Notes: a model not told the origin generated them from the sequence alone. 64,000 nucleotides of DNA from Sphingobacterium populi (GCF_001586775.1 NZ_LQXS01000001.1:744001-808000), one strand, 5' to 3'; shown: positions 18,828 through 28,655, numbered from the stretch's first letter. Numbers and translations are program-made.

Positions 18828-20891
18828 ATGTCTAAAAAGTATAATCCAAGAGATATCAGTTGGTTAAGTTTTAATGGTCGCGTGTTGCAAGAAGCCGCAG
18901 ATCCGAGTGTCCCACTTGCGATGCGTATCAAGTTTTTAGGGATATTTTCTAATAATTTGGACGAGTTTTTTAGGGTACGTGTAGCCGGTTTAAAGCGGGC
19001 TTCTGAAATTAAAGATAAAGCCGCCATGTCCTCTTTTTTCGATGATCCATCAGTCATCTTAGAGGAAGTACATAATATCGTCGTAAGGCAACAAAAAAAG
19101 TTTGACCAAATCTGGAAAAACGTCCGGAAAGAAATGGCCAAACAAAATACATTTATTGCCTCAGCGGATGAACTAAATGACGAACAGATTAATTTTGTAA
19201 AGAAATACTATAGTGATAAAGTAGAAAGTAATATTATTCCACTGTTACTGGATGACGTCCGTCCTATGCCCTATCTGCGCGACAAAAGCCTGTACTTAGG
19301 CATAGCCATGAAAAAGTCGCAATGGTTGTACGAAACCAAGTTTGCCATTATTGAATTACCGACACGCATCGTAGGAAGATTTTTAATTGTCCCATCGCAA
19401 CGCAAAAATGATAAGGTGGTCGTACTGTTAGAGGACGTGATCAAAGTCAATCTGCCCCACATCTTCTCCTATTTTGGATTTGATGAGTTTCATGCGCACG
19501 CTTTCAAAATCAGTAAAGATGCCGATTTTGATCTTGACAATGATGTCAATACAAGTTTAGTGGAAAAAATTACCAAGGCTGTCAAGAATCGTCGGAAAGG
19601 CAAACCAACACGTTTTGTCTTCGATAAAAATATGGATACCAACTTGGTAGAATTTTTGATCAAAAAGCTCAATTTGAGTAAAAAGGATAGTATTATACCC
19701 GGTCAAAAAATCCATAATTTCAAGCACTTCATGGATTTTCCGGATGTATTTAAAGCCTATACAAAACCCGCAGAACGCACCTCATTTGATCATCCTGCAT
19801 TCGTAGAAGGACAACGCATTACAGACGTAATTACCCAAAAAGATGTTTTACTCTCATTTCCGTATCATACCTTCGATCCAGTAATTGATCTGCTACGTGA
19901 GGCCGCGATGGATCCCGATGTGAAATCGATCCGAGTGACAATTTACCGAATGGCAACAAACTCAAAGATTGCCAATGCACTTATCAACGCATCACGCAAT
20001 GGCAAAGAAGTAATCGTAATGGTAGAGCTCAGAGCCAGATTCGATGAAGAGCACAACCTCGAGTGGAAAGATCGTTTTGAAATGGAAGGCATTCAAGTCT
20101 TACTCGGTATCCCCAATAAGAAAGTCCACGCCAAGCTATGCGTCATTAAAAAACGAGCCAATGGCAAAACCATCCAATATGGTTTCGTGAGCACAGGAAA
20201 TATCAACGAAAAGACAGCAGCACTTTATGGCGACTATTGTGTAATGACAAGTGATCGGCGAATAATGGCAGATATCAATAAAGTGTTTAATGCATTGGAA
20301 AAACCAAAAGGCGATCTAGACAGCTATCTATCCTCTTGCAAACACCTGCTAGTATGTCCGACAGCCATGCGAAATAAATTGATGATTTACATTGATAAAG
20401 AGATCGCTGAAGTAAATGCAGGCCGAAAAGGACATATGATTATTAAGGTCAACTCGCTAAGTGATAAAGATCTCATCAAAAAGCTATACGAAGCTGCTTC
20501 CGCCGGTGTGGTGATTGATTTGATCGTACGTGGAATCTATTGCGCCGTCAATCAGAAGCGTTTCAAACAACCAATACATGCAATTAGTATTGTAGACGAA
20601 TACTTAGAGCATGCTCGTGTAATGTATTTTTATAATGGTGGAAAAGAAGATATTTACATTTCTTCTGCCGATTGGATGACTCGCAATTTAGATCATCGCA
20701 TAGAAGCGGCAATCCATATTTCGGATCAGGGCATAAAAAAACAGCTGAAAGATATGTTGAGCATACAATTGAAAGATAATGTAAAAGCCAGGATCTTGGA
20801 TGAAACCTTGAGCAACCAATACGTTGAAGACGAACAAGAATCTTACCGTTCTCAGTTAAAGATTCATCAATATCTCAAAGAAGCCACCTAA
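18828..20891 (+). CDS. ppk1: Polyphosphate kinase 1
   Basis: 687 residues, the usual PPK1 length. The N-terminal domain opens with the family signature (RDISWLSFNGRVLQEAAD, FSNNLDEFFRVRVAGLKR); the head and the two PLD-like catalytic domains follow, with the phosphorylated His in KKVHAKLC (His434) and the second catalytic region GIYCAVNQK. PPK1 reversibly moves the gamma phosphate of ATP onto inorganic polyphosphate and acts at the membrane face. No ppx gene adjoins it. The downstream radical SAM gene has its own promoter, 24 bases after the ppk1 stop. Confidence 0.95.
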   Translation: MSKKYNPRDISWLSFNGRVLQEAADPSVPLAMRIKFLGIFSNNLDEFFRVRVAGLKRASEIKDKAAMSSFFDDPSVILEEVHNIVVRQQKKFDQIWKNVRKEMAKQNTFIASADELNDEQINFVKKYYSDKVESNIIPLLLDDVRPMPYLRDKSLYLGIAMKKSQWLYETKFAIIELPTRIVGRFLIVPSQRKNDKVVVLLEDVIKVNLPHIFSYFGFDEFHAHAFKISKDADFDLDNDVNTSLVEKITKAVKNRRKGKPTRFVFDKNMDTNLVEFLIKKLNLSKKDSIIPGQKIHNFKHFMDFPDVFKAYTKPAERTSFDHPAFVEGQRITDVITQKDVLLSFPYHTFDPVIDLLREAAMDPDVKSIRVTIYRMATNSKIANALINASRNGKEVIVMVELRARFDEEHNLEWKDRFEMEGIQVLLGIPNKKVHAKLCVIKKRANGKTIQYGFVSTGNINEKTAALYGDYCVMTSDRRIMADINKVFNALEKPKGDLDSYLSSCKHLLVCPTAMRNKLMIYIDKEIAEVNAGRKGHMIIKVNSLSDKDLIKKLYEAASAGVVIDLIVRGIYCAVNQKRFKQPIHAISIVDEYLEHARVMYFYNGGKEDIYISSADWMTRNLDHRIEAAIHISDQGIKKQLKDMLSIQLKDNVKARILDETLSNQYVEDEQESYRSQLKIHQYLKEAT

Positions 20892-20900
20892 CTATTTTTT

Positions 20901-20922
20901 ACTAAAAATATTAGTATATTTG
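20901..20922 (+). promoter_or_regulatory. Palindromic operator overlapping the radical SAM promoter
   Basis: ACTAAAAATATTAGT (20901-20915) has perfect 5-bp arms ACTAA/TTAGT. Its last T is the first base of a perfect -7 box TATATTTG (20915-20922). The same 15-mer, with one change, occurs in the same position before the XRE gene (23910-23924). A bound repressor would block polymerase. Confidence 0.6.
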
Positions 20923-20943
20923 TTTTTTGTAGCAAGAATCGAC

Positions 20944-22002
20944 ATGAAACAATATACAAAAGGCCGAGGAGCTCAATACAATTCGCAAAATCGGTTTTTG
21001 GCAAACCAGTATGGCCAGCACCATGCAGAAGGTATCGATGAATGGGAAGAAGAAGCGATCCGTACCTTTCAAACAACCGTTTATCCTAAAACCTTAGTCA
21101 ACAAAGTGGACAGTCCTGATGTAGGCATGGCGTATTCGGCCAATCCGTATCAAGGCTGTGAGCATGGCTGTATATATTGTTATGCCAGAAATTCTCATCA
21201 ATACTGGGGATACAGCGCTGGTGTTGATTTCGAAAGCAAAATTTTAGTAAAAGAGAATGCGCCAGCACTATTCAAAGAATTTATCAATAAAAAAAACTGG
21301 AATGCGGATACCATTTCGCTTTCTGGAAATACCGATTGCTACCAACCTTTAGAACGTAAATATCAGCTCACTCGACAAATACTTCAGATAGCATTGGAGC
21401 AAGGACAACCGATAGGTATTATTACCAAAAACAGCCTTATAAAGCGAGATATAGACATTTTGCAAGACATGGCTAAAAAACAACTTTGTGTTGTGTATCT
21501 GTCGATCAACTCATTGACAGAAGCTACACGACAAAAGCTGGAGCCTAGAACAGCAACATCTCGGGAGCGCCTTCGCACATTAGAAGCGCTAAATTCGTGT
21601 GGGATTCCTACGGGTATTATGTGTGCGCCGATTATACCCGGATTGACAGATCACGAAATACCAGCGGTATTGCAAGCAGCTAGTGATCATGGCGCACGCT
21701 GGGCAGGCTATACTATTGTTCGTCTAAACGGGGAAATCAGTGCGCTCTTCAAGGATTGGCTAGAAAAAACTTATCCTGACAGAGCCGAAAAAATATTACA
21801 TCAAATTGCATCTTGTCACAGCGGCCAGCTTAATAATAGCACGTTCGGAGAGCGTATGCGAGGTGCAGGAAATATAGCCCAAATCATCAACGACAATTTT
21901 AAACTACACGCTCGAAAATATGGCCTCAATCAAGAGATACACACCCTTTCCAAAAGTCATTTTAGACGATCTGCATCTTCCGATCAGCTTCAGTTGTTTT
22001 GA
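20944..22002 (+). CDS. PA0069-family radical SAM protein
   Basis: 352 residues from the ATG at 20944, which follows the predicted transcription start; the frame stays open upstream to 20920. The iron-sulfur motif is CEHGCIYC (Cys72, Cys76, Cys79), of the CxxxCxxC type used by radical SAM enzymes. The N-terminal RGAQYNSQNRF and the NPYQGCEHGC region are typical of the PA0069 group, related to the spore photoproduct lyase branch and often associated with repair genes. Reaction unknown. The shared operator links it to the dinB cassette. The 3' end doubles as one arm of a hairpin. Confidence 0.88.
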   Translation: MKQYTKGRGAQYNSQNRFLANQYGQHHAEGIDEWEEEAIRTFQTTVYPKTLVNKVDSPDVGMAYSANPYQGCEHGCIYCYARNSHQYWGYSAGVDFESKILVKENAPALFKEFINKKNWNADTISLSGNTDCYQPLERKYQLTRQILQIALEQGQPIGIITKNSLIKRDIDILQDMAKKQLCVVYLSINSLTEATRQKLEPRTATSRERLRTLEALNSCGIPTGIMCAPIIPGLTDHEIPAVLQAASDHGARWAGYTIVRLNGEISALFKDWLEKTYPDRAEKILHQIASCHSGQLNNSTFGERMRGAGNIAQIINDNFKLHARKYGLNQEIHTLSKSHFRRSASSDQLQLF

Positions 22003-22018
22003 GCGATCGGAAGATGCA
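21972..22018. terminator. Hairpin across the radical SAM stop codon
   Basis: Perfect 14-bp stem (21972-21985 with 22005-22018), loop of 19 bases holding the TGA stop (22000-22002). No T run follows on either strand, so it may be an RNA stabiliser or weak bidirectional terminator between the convergent radical SAM and lipoprotein genes. Confidence 0.6.
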
Positions 22019-22045
22019 AGTATTGTCTAATACTACATTCGTCTA

Positions 22046-22270
22046 CTAAAAGTTCGGTTGAGCGGGATTTCTCGTATTGAGTGTATCCGATGTAGGCATC
22101 GTATCGCGGTGTGCAGTATCTGTTGTTGCTGGTGCGCCATCGTGGGGATCCATTGTGCGATCTTCTGGCATACGTGGTTGCTCTGCCTCTTCACGAGGAT
22201 GATTGTTGCAAGCGCTTAGCGCCAACACAGCAGCAGCTAACATCCCTAGTACATAATTTTTTCTCTTCAT
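22046..22270 (-). CDS. Small Pro/Thr/Asp-rich lipoprotein
   Basis: 74 residues from the ATG at 22270. Lysine-rich N-terminus, hydrophobic core and lipobox ALSAC (Cys21), then a low-complexity mature part rich in Pro, Thr, Asp and Met (ATTDTAHRDTMPTSDTLN), likely disordered. Short lipoproteins of this type are common in Sphingobacteriaceae and have no assigned role. The frame stays open to 22309 but that extension would destroy the signal peptide. Confidence 0.65.
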   Translation of the reverse strand: MKRKNYVLGMLAAAVLALSACNNHPREEAEQPRMPEDRTMDPHDGAPATTDTAHRDTMPTSDTLNTRNPAQPNF

Positions 22271-22336
22271 AATCTTAACTTTGTTGTTCAGAAAAAAAAC
22301 AGCATTCACAATTTCTTGTTTAGATATACAGGTTTT

Positions 22337-22352
22337 TAGGTATTTATACCTA
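22337..22352. promoter_or_regulatory. 16-bp palindrome between lipoprotein and porin genes
   Basis: TAGGTAT-TT-ATACCTA: perfect 7-bp arms around TT. It lies 67 bases upstream of the lipoprotein start and 145 upstream of the porin start, in an AT-rich divergent intergenic region. Shape and size suit a dimeric regulator; none is assigned. Confidence 0.4.
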
Positions 22353-22496
22353 CTTACAAAACTGAGAATTAGATTTTTTTATCATAAAAAAATGTTGCGA
22401 ACAAAAAATCACACAATAATTATAGTTAATTTTAATTCCCATTAGTTTTATAATTATTTTTTAATTGCTTAATTGATGCCAAACCATTTTTCGTTT

Positions 22497-23621
22497 ATGA
22501 TGAAGTATACGTTACTTTCATTATGGTGTTGTCTATTTTATAACCAATCTGTTGCTCAAGATTCTTTGCAAGTCCATCTTGGGGGAGCGCTACGTTTCAA
22601 TTATTTATACAACTCGTGGGATGAACAACAGCGTAACCAAGGTGGAGCTATTCTGTATGATGTATTACGCCTAAATGTACAGGCTGCTTACAAAAAAGTA
22701 TTGCTAGATGCCGAATATCGCCAGTATGCTGCTTCTTTTGGAGGAGGATTTTTAAAACATGCCTGGATGGGGTATGAATTTCGTGAGGGCGAGCAGATTC
22801 AGGTCGGGCTGGCTTCTGTTCCTTTTGGACTTCAACCTTATGCCGCCAACAACTGGTTTTTTAATATAGGCTACTATGTAGGTTTGGAAGATAATTACGA
22901 TATGGGAATTCGTTATTTGCGACAAAAAAAACATTGGGATTATGATATTGCCTTCTTTAAAAATGCAGAAACTTTGGATGTTGGCGGACAAGCAGAGCTT
23001 TCACATAGCCGTTTTGCGTATGATATCGTAGGCCGTAATAAAAAGATCAATCAAGTGAATGGTAATTTGGTATATAAAACGTTGGGTACAGTCAGGCAAC
23101 GTATTGGTGTGTCTGCTCAATATGGCGGTTTGTACAATATGGATACCGAGCAAGTCGGCAATCATTATGCTGGAGCATTAGCTTATGAAGCTGATTACCA
23201 GAAGTGGAATCTTAAGGCCAGTTTCATACACGCAGTACATAATCCCATAAATACTGAAGGCGAATCCAACCAAATAGTAGAAATGGCGGCGTATGGTTCT
23301 TCTTACGAAGTAGCCACTAACTTTAACATATACACGCTTGGTATAGCCAGAAACTTTGATGTAAACTGGGGAATACTTAAACAGTTCACAGCATACAATG
23401 ATTTTGGCTATATGCAAAAGCATCTTAGAGCTTTTGAAAACTCTTATATGAATGTAACAGGCGTGCGCGCTAATATAGGACCAGTAGTCACTTACATTGA
23501 ACACGCTGCTGGATACAATCATTCTTGGTTCGGAGGTAATTTTATAGATGATTTCAGCCGGGGTAATCCTGATGCCAAGCTCCAACGCAGATTCAATATC
23601 AACTTAGGGTATTATTTTTAA
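22497..23621 (+). CDS. Phosphate-selective porin O/P-like outer membrane protein
   Basis: About 374 residues from the tandem ATGs at 22497/22500; an upstream ATG at 22476 would add seven residues ahead of the signal peptide (TLLSLWCCLFYNQSVAQ). The mature protein starts DSLQVHLGGALRFNYLY and shows alternating beta strands with a final aromatic residue (NINLGYYF), as in OprO/OprP-type barrels. VGLASVPFGLQPY resembles the porin's constriction loop region. It would allow diffusion of small, possibly anionic, solutes across the outer membrane. Convergent with the XRE gene. Confidence 0.75.
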   Translation: MMKYTLLSLWCCLFYNQSVAQDSLQVHLGGALRFNYLYNSWDEQQRNQGGAILYDVLRLNVQAAYKKVLLDAEYRQYAASFGGGFLKHAWMGYEFREGEQIQVGLASVPFGLQPYAANNWFFNIGYYVGLEDNYDMGIRYLRQKKHWDYDIAFFKNAETLDVGGQAELSHSRFAYDIVGRNKKINQVNGNLVYKTLGTVRQRIGVSAQYGGLYNMDTEQVGNHYAGALAYEADYQKWNLKASFIHAVHNPINTEGESNQIVEMAAYGSSYEVATNFNIYTLGIARNFDVNWGILKQFTAYNDFGYMQKHLRAFENSYMNVTGVRANIGPVVTYIEHAAGYNHSWFGGNFIDDFSRGNPDAKLQRRFNINLGYYF

Positions 23622-23644
23622 TCATCCCTGAGCACACATTTCTT

Positions 23645-23884
23645 TTATTTACTATGATGGTGTGCGGTAGTCGTCCTATCACATATAGACGATGCGATCA
23701 GCACATTTATCGTAACATGGTAATAGTCAGATATTTTTAATAAAATTTCCAAAGGCGGCTCCGCTGTACCATATTCATACTTCGAGTATCGCGCACGCGT
23801 AATCCCAAGCTGCTCGGCCAGCGCTCGCTGTGATTTGCCTGCTTTGGCTCGTAGGTAGCGTATGTTTTCAGATAGATACAACAT
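23645..23884 (-). CDS. Short XRE-family DNA-binding regulator next to dinB
   Basis: 79 residues from the ATG at 23884. The whole protein is one helix-turn-helix domain: LSENIRYLRAKAGKSQRALAEQ, LGITRARYSKYEYG, then PPLEILLKISDYYHVTINVL. It lacks the S24 peptidase domain found in LexA-like or CI-like regulators, so it could not be inactivated by RecA-stimulated autocleavage. Divergent from dinB with 81 bases between starts. The palindrome in this gap also stands before the radical SAM gene, which suggests it is the repressor and controls itself. The His-rich C-terminus (TTAHHHSK) is unusual. Confidence 0.82.
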   Translation of the reverse strand: MLYLSENIRYLRAKAGKSQRALAEQLGITRARYSKYEYGTAEPPLEILLKISDYYHVTINVLIASSICDRTTTAHHHSK

Positions 23885-23902
23885 TGTCCTAATTTGGAAC
23901 AA

Positions 23903-23941
23903 CAATATTACTAATATTTTTAGCTAAAACAAGTAGGTTTG
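23903..23941. promoter_or_regulatory. Divergent XRE/dinB promoters with shared operator
   Basis: Minus strand: GCTAAAAATATTAGT (23924-23910) runs into TAATATTG (23910-23903), a -7 box with one mismatch, for the XRE gene. Plus strand: TAGGTTTG (23934-23941), a perfect -7 box for dinB, lies 9 bases beyond the palindrome, which therefore covers the spacer or -33 region. One bound dimer could silence both directions. Confidence 0.6.
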
Positions 23942-23965
23942 TGAAAATTAATAGAAGAAATCAAG

Positions 23966-25144
23966 ATGGAACGCGCCATTGTACATATGGATCTAGATAC
24001 ATTCTTCGTATCCTGCGAACGGCTAAAAAACAGCGAATTACAAAAAATGCCTGTTATTATTGGCGGTGGCGATCGTGGTGTGGTAGCATCTTGCTCATAC
24101 GAAGCGCGTTATTACGGCGTACGCTCTGCTATGCCTATCAAAATGGCCTTGCGTTTATGTCCAGAAGCGAAGGTGATCAAAGGAGATATGGAAATGTACT
24201 CTCAGCTCTCCCACACGGTTACCGAGATTATTGAAGAACAATCTCCAGTAGTAGAAAAAGCCAGTATTGATGAGCATTATTTGGATATAACTGGCATGGA
24301 TCGCTTCTTCGGAGCCTATCGATGGACTGAAGAATTAGCCCAACGGGTAACCTCGCAAACTGGCTTACCGATAAGCTTTGCCCTTTCTATCAACAAAACC
24401 GTTGCTAAAATCGGTACGGGCGAAGCCAAACCCATTGGTCGCAAACAAATTGCGGCAGATGGAGTACGATCTTTTCTCAATCCCCTATCCATACGAAAGA
24501 TCCCTATGGTGGGCGATAGCACTTTTCAATTACTATCTCGCATTGGCATCCGCCAGATCCACACGTTGGCCGATATGCCTGTCGAAGTGCTACAGCAAAT
24601 GATTGGAAAAAACGGATTGGAACTTTGGAAAAAAGCCAACGGCATCGATAGCACTCCTGTACAGCCTTATTCCGAACGCAAATCCATCTCTACAGAAAGC
24701 ACCTTCAGTACAGACACCATCGACTTGAGCAAGCTGCGCAGTATTATCGGCGGAATGGTCGAGAAGTTGGCCTATCAGCTTCGTACTGAGCAGTGGCTTA
24801 CCTCAACCGTGGTCATCAAACTTCGCTATGCGAATTTTGATACCGAAACCAAGCAATGTCGCTTGGCGTACACTTCGGCCGATCATACTTTGTCGCGTTG
24901 TGCTTTGGAGCTTTTTGACAAATTATATAACAGGCGTATGCGCATTCGCTTGATTGGCGTGCGCTTTACTAATCTGGTACGCGGCAGCTTGCAGATCAAC
25001 TTGTTTGAAGATACGCAAGAAATGGTAGCACTCTATCAAGCGATGGATCAAATCAAAAGCCGTTTTGGATACGATAAAGTGAACCGTGCCGGAGGAATTA
25101 AAAAATTGGAAAACCCAAAATTCAGCAAAAGGGAAAAACCCTGA
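23966..25144 (+). CDS. dinB: DNA polymerase IV (Y-family translesion polymerase)
   Basis: 392 residues, family length. Catalytic metal sites are present: HMDLDTFFVSCERL at residues 8-21 and SIDEHYLDITG (Asp, Glu). VIIGGGDRGVVASCSYEARYYGVRSAMP is the typical fingers region. A beta-clamp binding peptide, QINLFED, sits near residue 345. DinB copies damaged DNA at the cost of errors. The dnaE gene starts 18 bases after the stop, so the two are co-transcribed. Confidence 0.95.
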   Translation: MERAIVHMDLDTFFVSCERLKNSELQKMPVIIGGGDRGVVASCSYEARYYGVRSAMPIKMALRLCPEAKVIKGDMEMYSQLSHTVTEIIEEQSPVVEKASIDEHYLDITGMDRFFGAYRWTEELAQRVTSQTGLPISFALSINKTVAKIGTGEAKPIGRKQIAADGVRSFLNPLSIRKIPMVGDSTFQLLSRIGIRQIHTLADMPVEVLQQMIGKNGLELWKKANGIDSTPVQPYSERKSISTESTFSTDTIDLSKLRSIIGGMVEKLAYQLRTEQWLTSTVVIKLRYANFDTETKQCRLAYTSADHTLSRCALELFDKLYNRRMRIRLIGVRFTNLVRGSLQINLFEDTQEMVALYQAMDQIKSRFGYDKVNRAGGIKKLENPKFSKREKP

Positions 25145-25162
25145 AATTAATCCTGAGCGCTT

Positions 25163-28100
25163 ATGTACTTGAACTGCCGATCTTATCACAGCCTGCGTTA
25201 CGGAACGCTTTCTATTAAAGACTTGGTGAAGCAAGCCGTGGCTAGCGGCTCAAAGTCCATAGCGCTTACCGACATCAATACCGTGAGCGGTATTTACGAG
25301 TTTGCGCAAACCTGTCGTCAAAACGGTATCAAGCCGGTTGTAGGTATGGAAATGCGCGAAAATGGCAAGTTGCATTTTATTCTGCTCGCGAAGAACACTC
25401 GTGGCGTGGGCGCCATTTGCCAACTGCGCACCATTTACAACATGGAAGAAACTCCGTTGCCAGCCCGATGCCCGGCTCTACCTGATACGGCGGTAATCTA
25501 TCCAATGAGCGAAGCTCCTTCGGCATTAAACGAAAACGAGTACATTGGTGTACAACCGCACGAAATCAATCTGTTGATTCGTACGAAATGGCAACGTTAT
25601 CTTGCCAAAATGGTAATTTGTGCACCTATAACCCTTAGTGATAAGCCATCGTACAAATTGCACTGTATTCTGCGAGCAATAGATCGCAATGTGCTGCTTT
25701 CTAGACTCAGCCGCGAAGACTGCTGCCGTCCCGACGAACACTTTCGCTTAATACAAGATCTGCATGCTATCTTTCAAGATTACCCTCAGATTGTAGCCAA
25801 TACGCAGCAGTTGTTAGCGAGTTGTTCGTTTGACTTTGACTATACAACACCTAAAAACAAAAAACACTTCACCGATAGCCGTGAGGGCGACCGCTTGCTG
25901 TTAGCAGAATTAACAAAGAAAGGATTGCTGCGGCGATATGGAACGAAGCATGAGCTTGCGAAACAACGAGCCGAACGAGAATTACAAGTCATTGATGAAC
26001 TCAATTTTAGTGGTTATTTCTTAATCACGTGGGATATTGTGCAATACAGCAATAACCAAGGCTTTATGCATATTGGTCGCGGTAGCGGAGCCAATAGCAT
26101 AATAGCTTATTGCTTAGGTATTACCGATATCTGCCCACTGGAACTGGATTTGTATTTCGAGCGTTTCTTAAATCTAAATCGTAAAGTGCCACCCGATTTT
26201 GATATCGACTGGGGTTGGCAAGAGCGTGATGTCATCCTTCGCTATATCTTTGATCGCTATGGCAAGGATCATGTGGCTTTTTGTGGTACTAACATAGAAT
26301 TTAAATACCGTTCCATCTTTCGGGAATTGGGAAAAGTATTTGGATTACCTAAGGAAGAGCTTGATGCATTGGCTACGCAACCAACAGATCGTCATGATAC
26401 CAATTCCGTCGTACGTCAAATACATCATTATGGCAATCTTTTAGAAAAATATCCCAATCAGCGCAGTATGCACGCCTGCGGCATACTGATTTCGGAAGAG
26501 CCAATTACGCAGTCTCGGCATTGGAATTACCCCCAAAAGGCTTCCCAATTGTACAGTTTGATATGCATGTGGCCGAAAGTATTGGATTGGAGAAATTTGA
26601 TATCCTTAGTCAACGCGGCATTGGCAGTATCAACGATGCCGTGAAGATTATCGCGCAAAACCGAGGAATTACTATCGATATCCGTAATACACGGATTTCC
26701 AAAGAAGAAACACAGTGCAATGATTACCTCGCGCGCGGGCAAACGATTGGTTGCTTTTATATCGAATCCCCGGCCATGCGCGGCTTATTGCGCCGTTTGA
26801 AATGTGCCGATTATCGCACCTTGGTAGCTGCATCTTCTATCATACGGCCTGGAGTAGCGCAGTCGGGCATGATGAAGGAATACATTTTCAGACATAACTA
26901 TCCCGATCAGTTTGAATATATGCATGAAGTATTTCGCGAGCACTTGGGCGATACGTATGGCATTATGGTGTATCAAGAAGATGTGATCAAGATTGCTATG
27001 CATTTTGGAGGCTTATCGGCGGCAGATGGCGATGTGCTGCGCCGTGCGATGAGTGGCAAGGGGCGCTCCTTAGAAGCGCTGCAACAAGTACGCCATAATT
27101 TCTTTGCATCTTGCGCCGCAAAAGGACACAGCTCGAAGCTCAGCGAGGAAGTATATCGCCAGATTGAATCGTTTGCAGGTTATTCGTTTTGCAAAGCGCA
27201 TTCGGCTTCTTACGCGGTAGAAAGTTATCAGAGTCTTTACCTAAAAGTGTATTATCCTATAGAATTTATGGTCGCCGTGATTAATAATCAAGGTGGGTTT
27301 TATCGTACTGAAGTGTATGTGCACGAAGCGCGCATGTCTGGCGCCATCATACAAAATCCCTGCGTCAACCATAGTGATATCAGCACCACTGTGTACGGCA
27401 GTAATGTTTACTTAGGCTTCATGCATTTACAAGGTCTTGAATCCAAATTGGCTGATCAGATTGTAGCGCAGCGACTCCAGCAAGGAGCATATATTTCTTT
27501 GGAAGATTTACTTCTCCGTGTACCCATGGGCATAGAAAGTATACAGACGCTCATATTTATCGGAGCGCTTCGTTTTACAGGAAAGAGCAAAAGTGAATTG
27601 CTAGTACAAGCGCGCCTGTTGTTGCTGGCTTTCAAACCACAGGCTAGGCAACCCGTATTATTGCATGAACCCGCTCGCGAGTATAAGCTTCCAAAACTAG
27701 AGAGATCTTTTTTTGAAGATGCTTTTGACGAAATCGAATTATTGGGGTTCCCGACATCCTGTTCGCCATTTGACTTATTGCAAACCCGTTATCGTGGTAC
27801 CGTCATGGTAAATGAATTAACTCAGCACCACAAAAAACAAGTAAAGATGCTAGCTTATCTGATTTCGCGAAAACATGTGCCTACCAAACGTGGAACCATG
27901 TACTTTGGCACTTGGGTAGATGTACAAGGAAGTTATTTTGATACCGCGCATTTTCCTGATAGCTTAACAGAATATCCTTTCAAAGGTGGTGGGTGTTATT
28001 TGTTATTGGGTACAGTAGAGGTAGATTATCATTTCCCTACGATTACCATTCACAAAATGGCAAAGATGGCCTTTATCCCCGATCCGCGCTATGCCTATGA

Positions 28101-28215
28101 TCACAAAAGACAATTCGATACACAGCGTAGAATACAAGAAGATGTGAGCATGACGAATAGAAAACCTTATCCACAAGCTCATGAAATAAATCTGCCGCGT
28201 CATAAAATTAAATAG
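25163..28215 (+). pseudogene. dnaE: Error-prone DNA polymerase III alpha subunit (DnaE2-like), frameshifted
   Basis: Two overlapping frames give one C-family polymerase of about 1017 residues. The N-terminal part is a PHP domain (TLSIKDLVKQAV, ALTDINTVSGIYEF) whose usual His-x-His start is replaced by NCRSYHS, so its nuclease site looks degenerate; next comes the polymerase active site PPDFDIDWGWQERD and the signature HIGRGSGANSI. The second frame resumes with ELPPKGFPIVQFDMHVAE and ends with the OB-fold/tau-binding region. Continuity needs one extra base near 26512-26515 (CAG-TAC-TCG-GCA rather than CAG-TCTCGGCA). It would work with DinB in damage-induced mutagenesis. As read, the first product ends soon after the polymerase Asp motif. 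Confidence 0.85.
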
Positions 28216-28268
28216 CGAAAGCATTTTTCGAAATCAGGGACTTCATAAATATACCGTACATTTATGCT

Positions 28269-28655
28269 ATGGAAATAAAATCTTTGCACCATGTTGCCAT
28301 TATCGCATCCGACTATGAGCGATCGAAGGAATTTTATACACAAGTACTCGGAATGCAAATCATGCAAGAAATCTATCGGGCAGATCGGCAGTCTTACAAA
28401 CTAGATTTAGCTATTAATGGCCAATACCTAATTGAACTTTTCTCTTTCCCCGCCCCACCAGCCCGACCAAGCAGACCCGAAGCTACCGGATTACGACATA
28501 TTGCTTTTGCGGTAGATGATATAGTGAAATCTGTAGCTTACCTTAGTAGTAAAAAAATCGAATCCGAACCAATTCGTATAGATGAATTCACGGGAAAGAA
28601 GTTTACATTTTTTAGCGATCCAGATAACTTGCCGATAGAGATTTACGAAGGATAA
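28269..28655 (+). CDS. VOC-family metalloprotein (YaeR/GloA2-like)
   Basis: 128 residues, one glyoxalase/VOC module: SLHHVAIIASDYERSKEFYTQVLGM at the start, QYLIELFSFP in the middle, GLRHIAFAVDDI and a closing LPIEIYEG. Metal ligands expected for the fold are His7, Glu at IEL, His at RHIA and Glu at IEIYE. YaeR-like members are often called glyoxalase I relatives, but the substrate is not proven. Own transcription unit in the gap after dnaE. Confidence 0.85.
   Translation: MEIKSLHHVAIIASDYERSKEFYTQVLGMQIMQEIYRADRQSYKLDLAINGQYLIELFSFPAPPARPSRPEATGLRHIAFAVDDIVKSVAYLSSKKIESEPIRIDEFTGKKFTFFSDPDNLPIEIYEG

Noticed and set aside
26505..26525. Programmed frameshift in dnaE
   Set aside because: No slippery heptamer or pausing hairpin; the needed change is a simple missing base.
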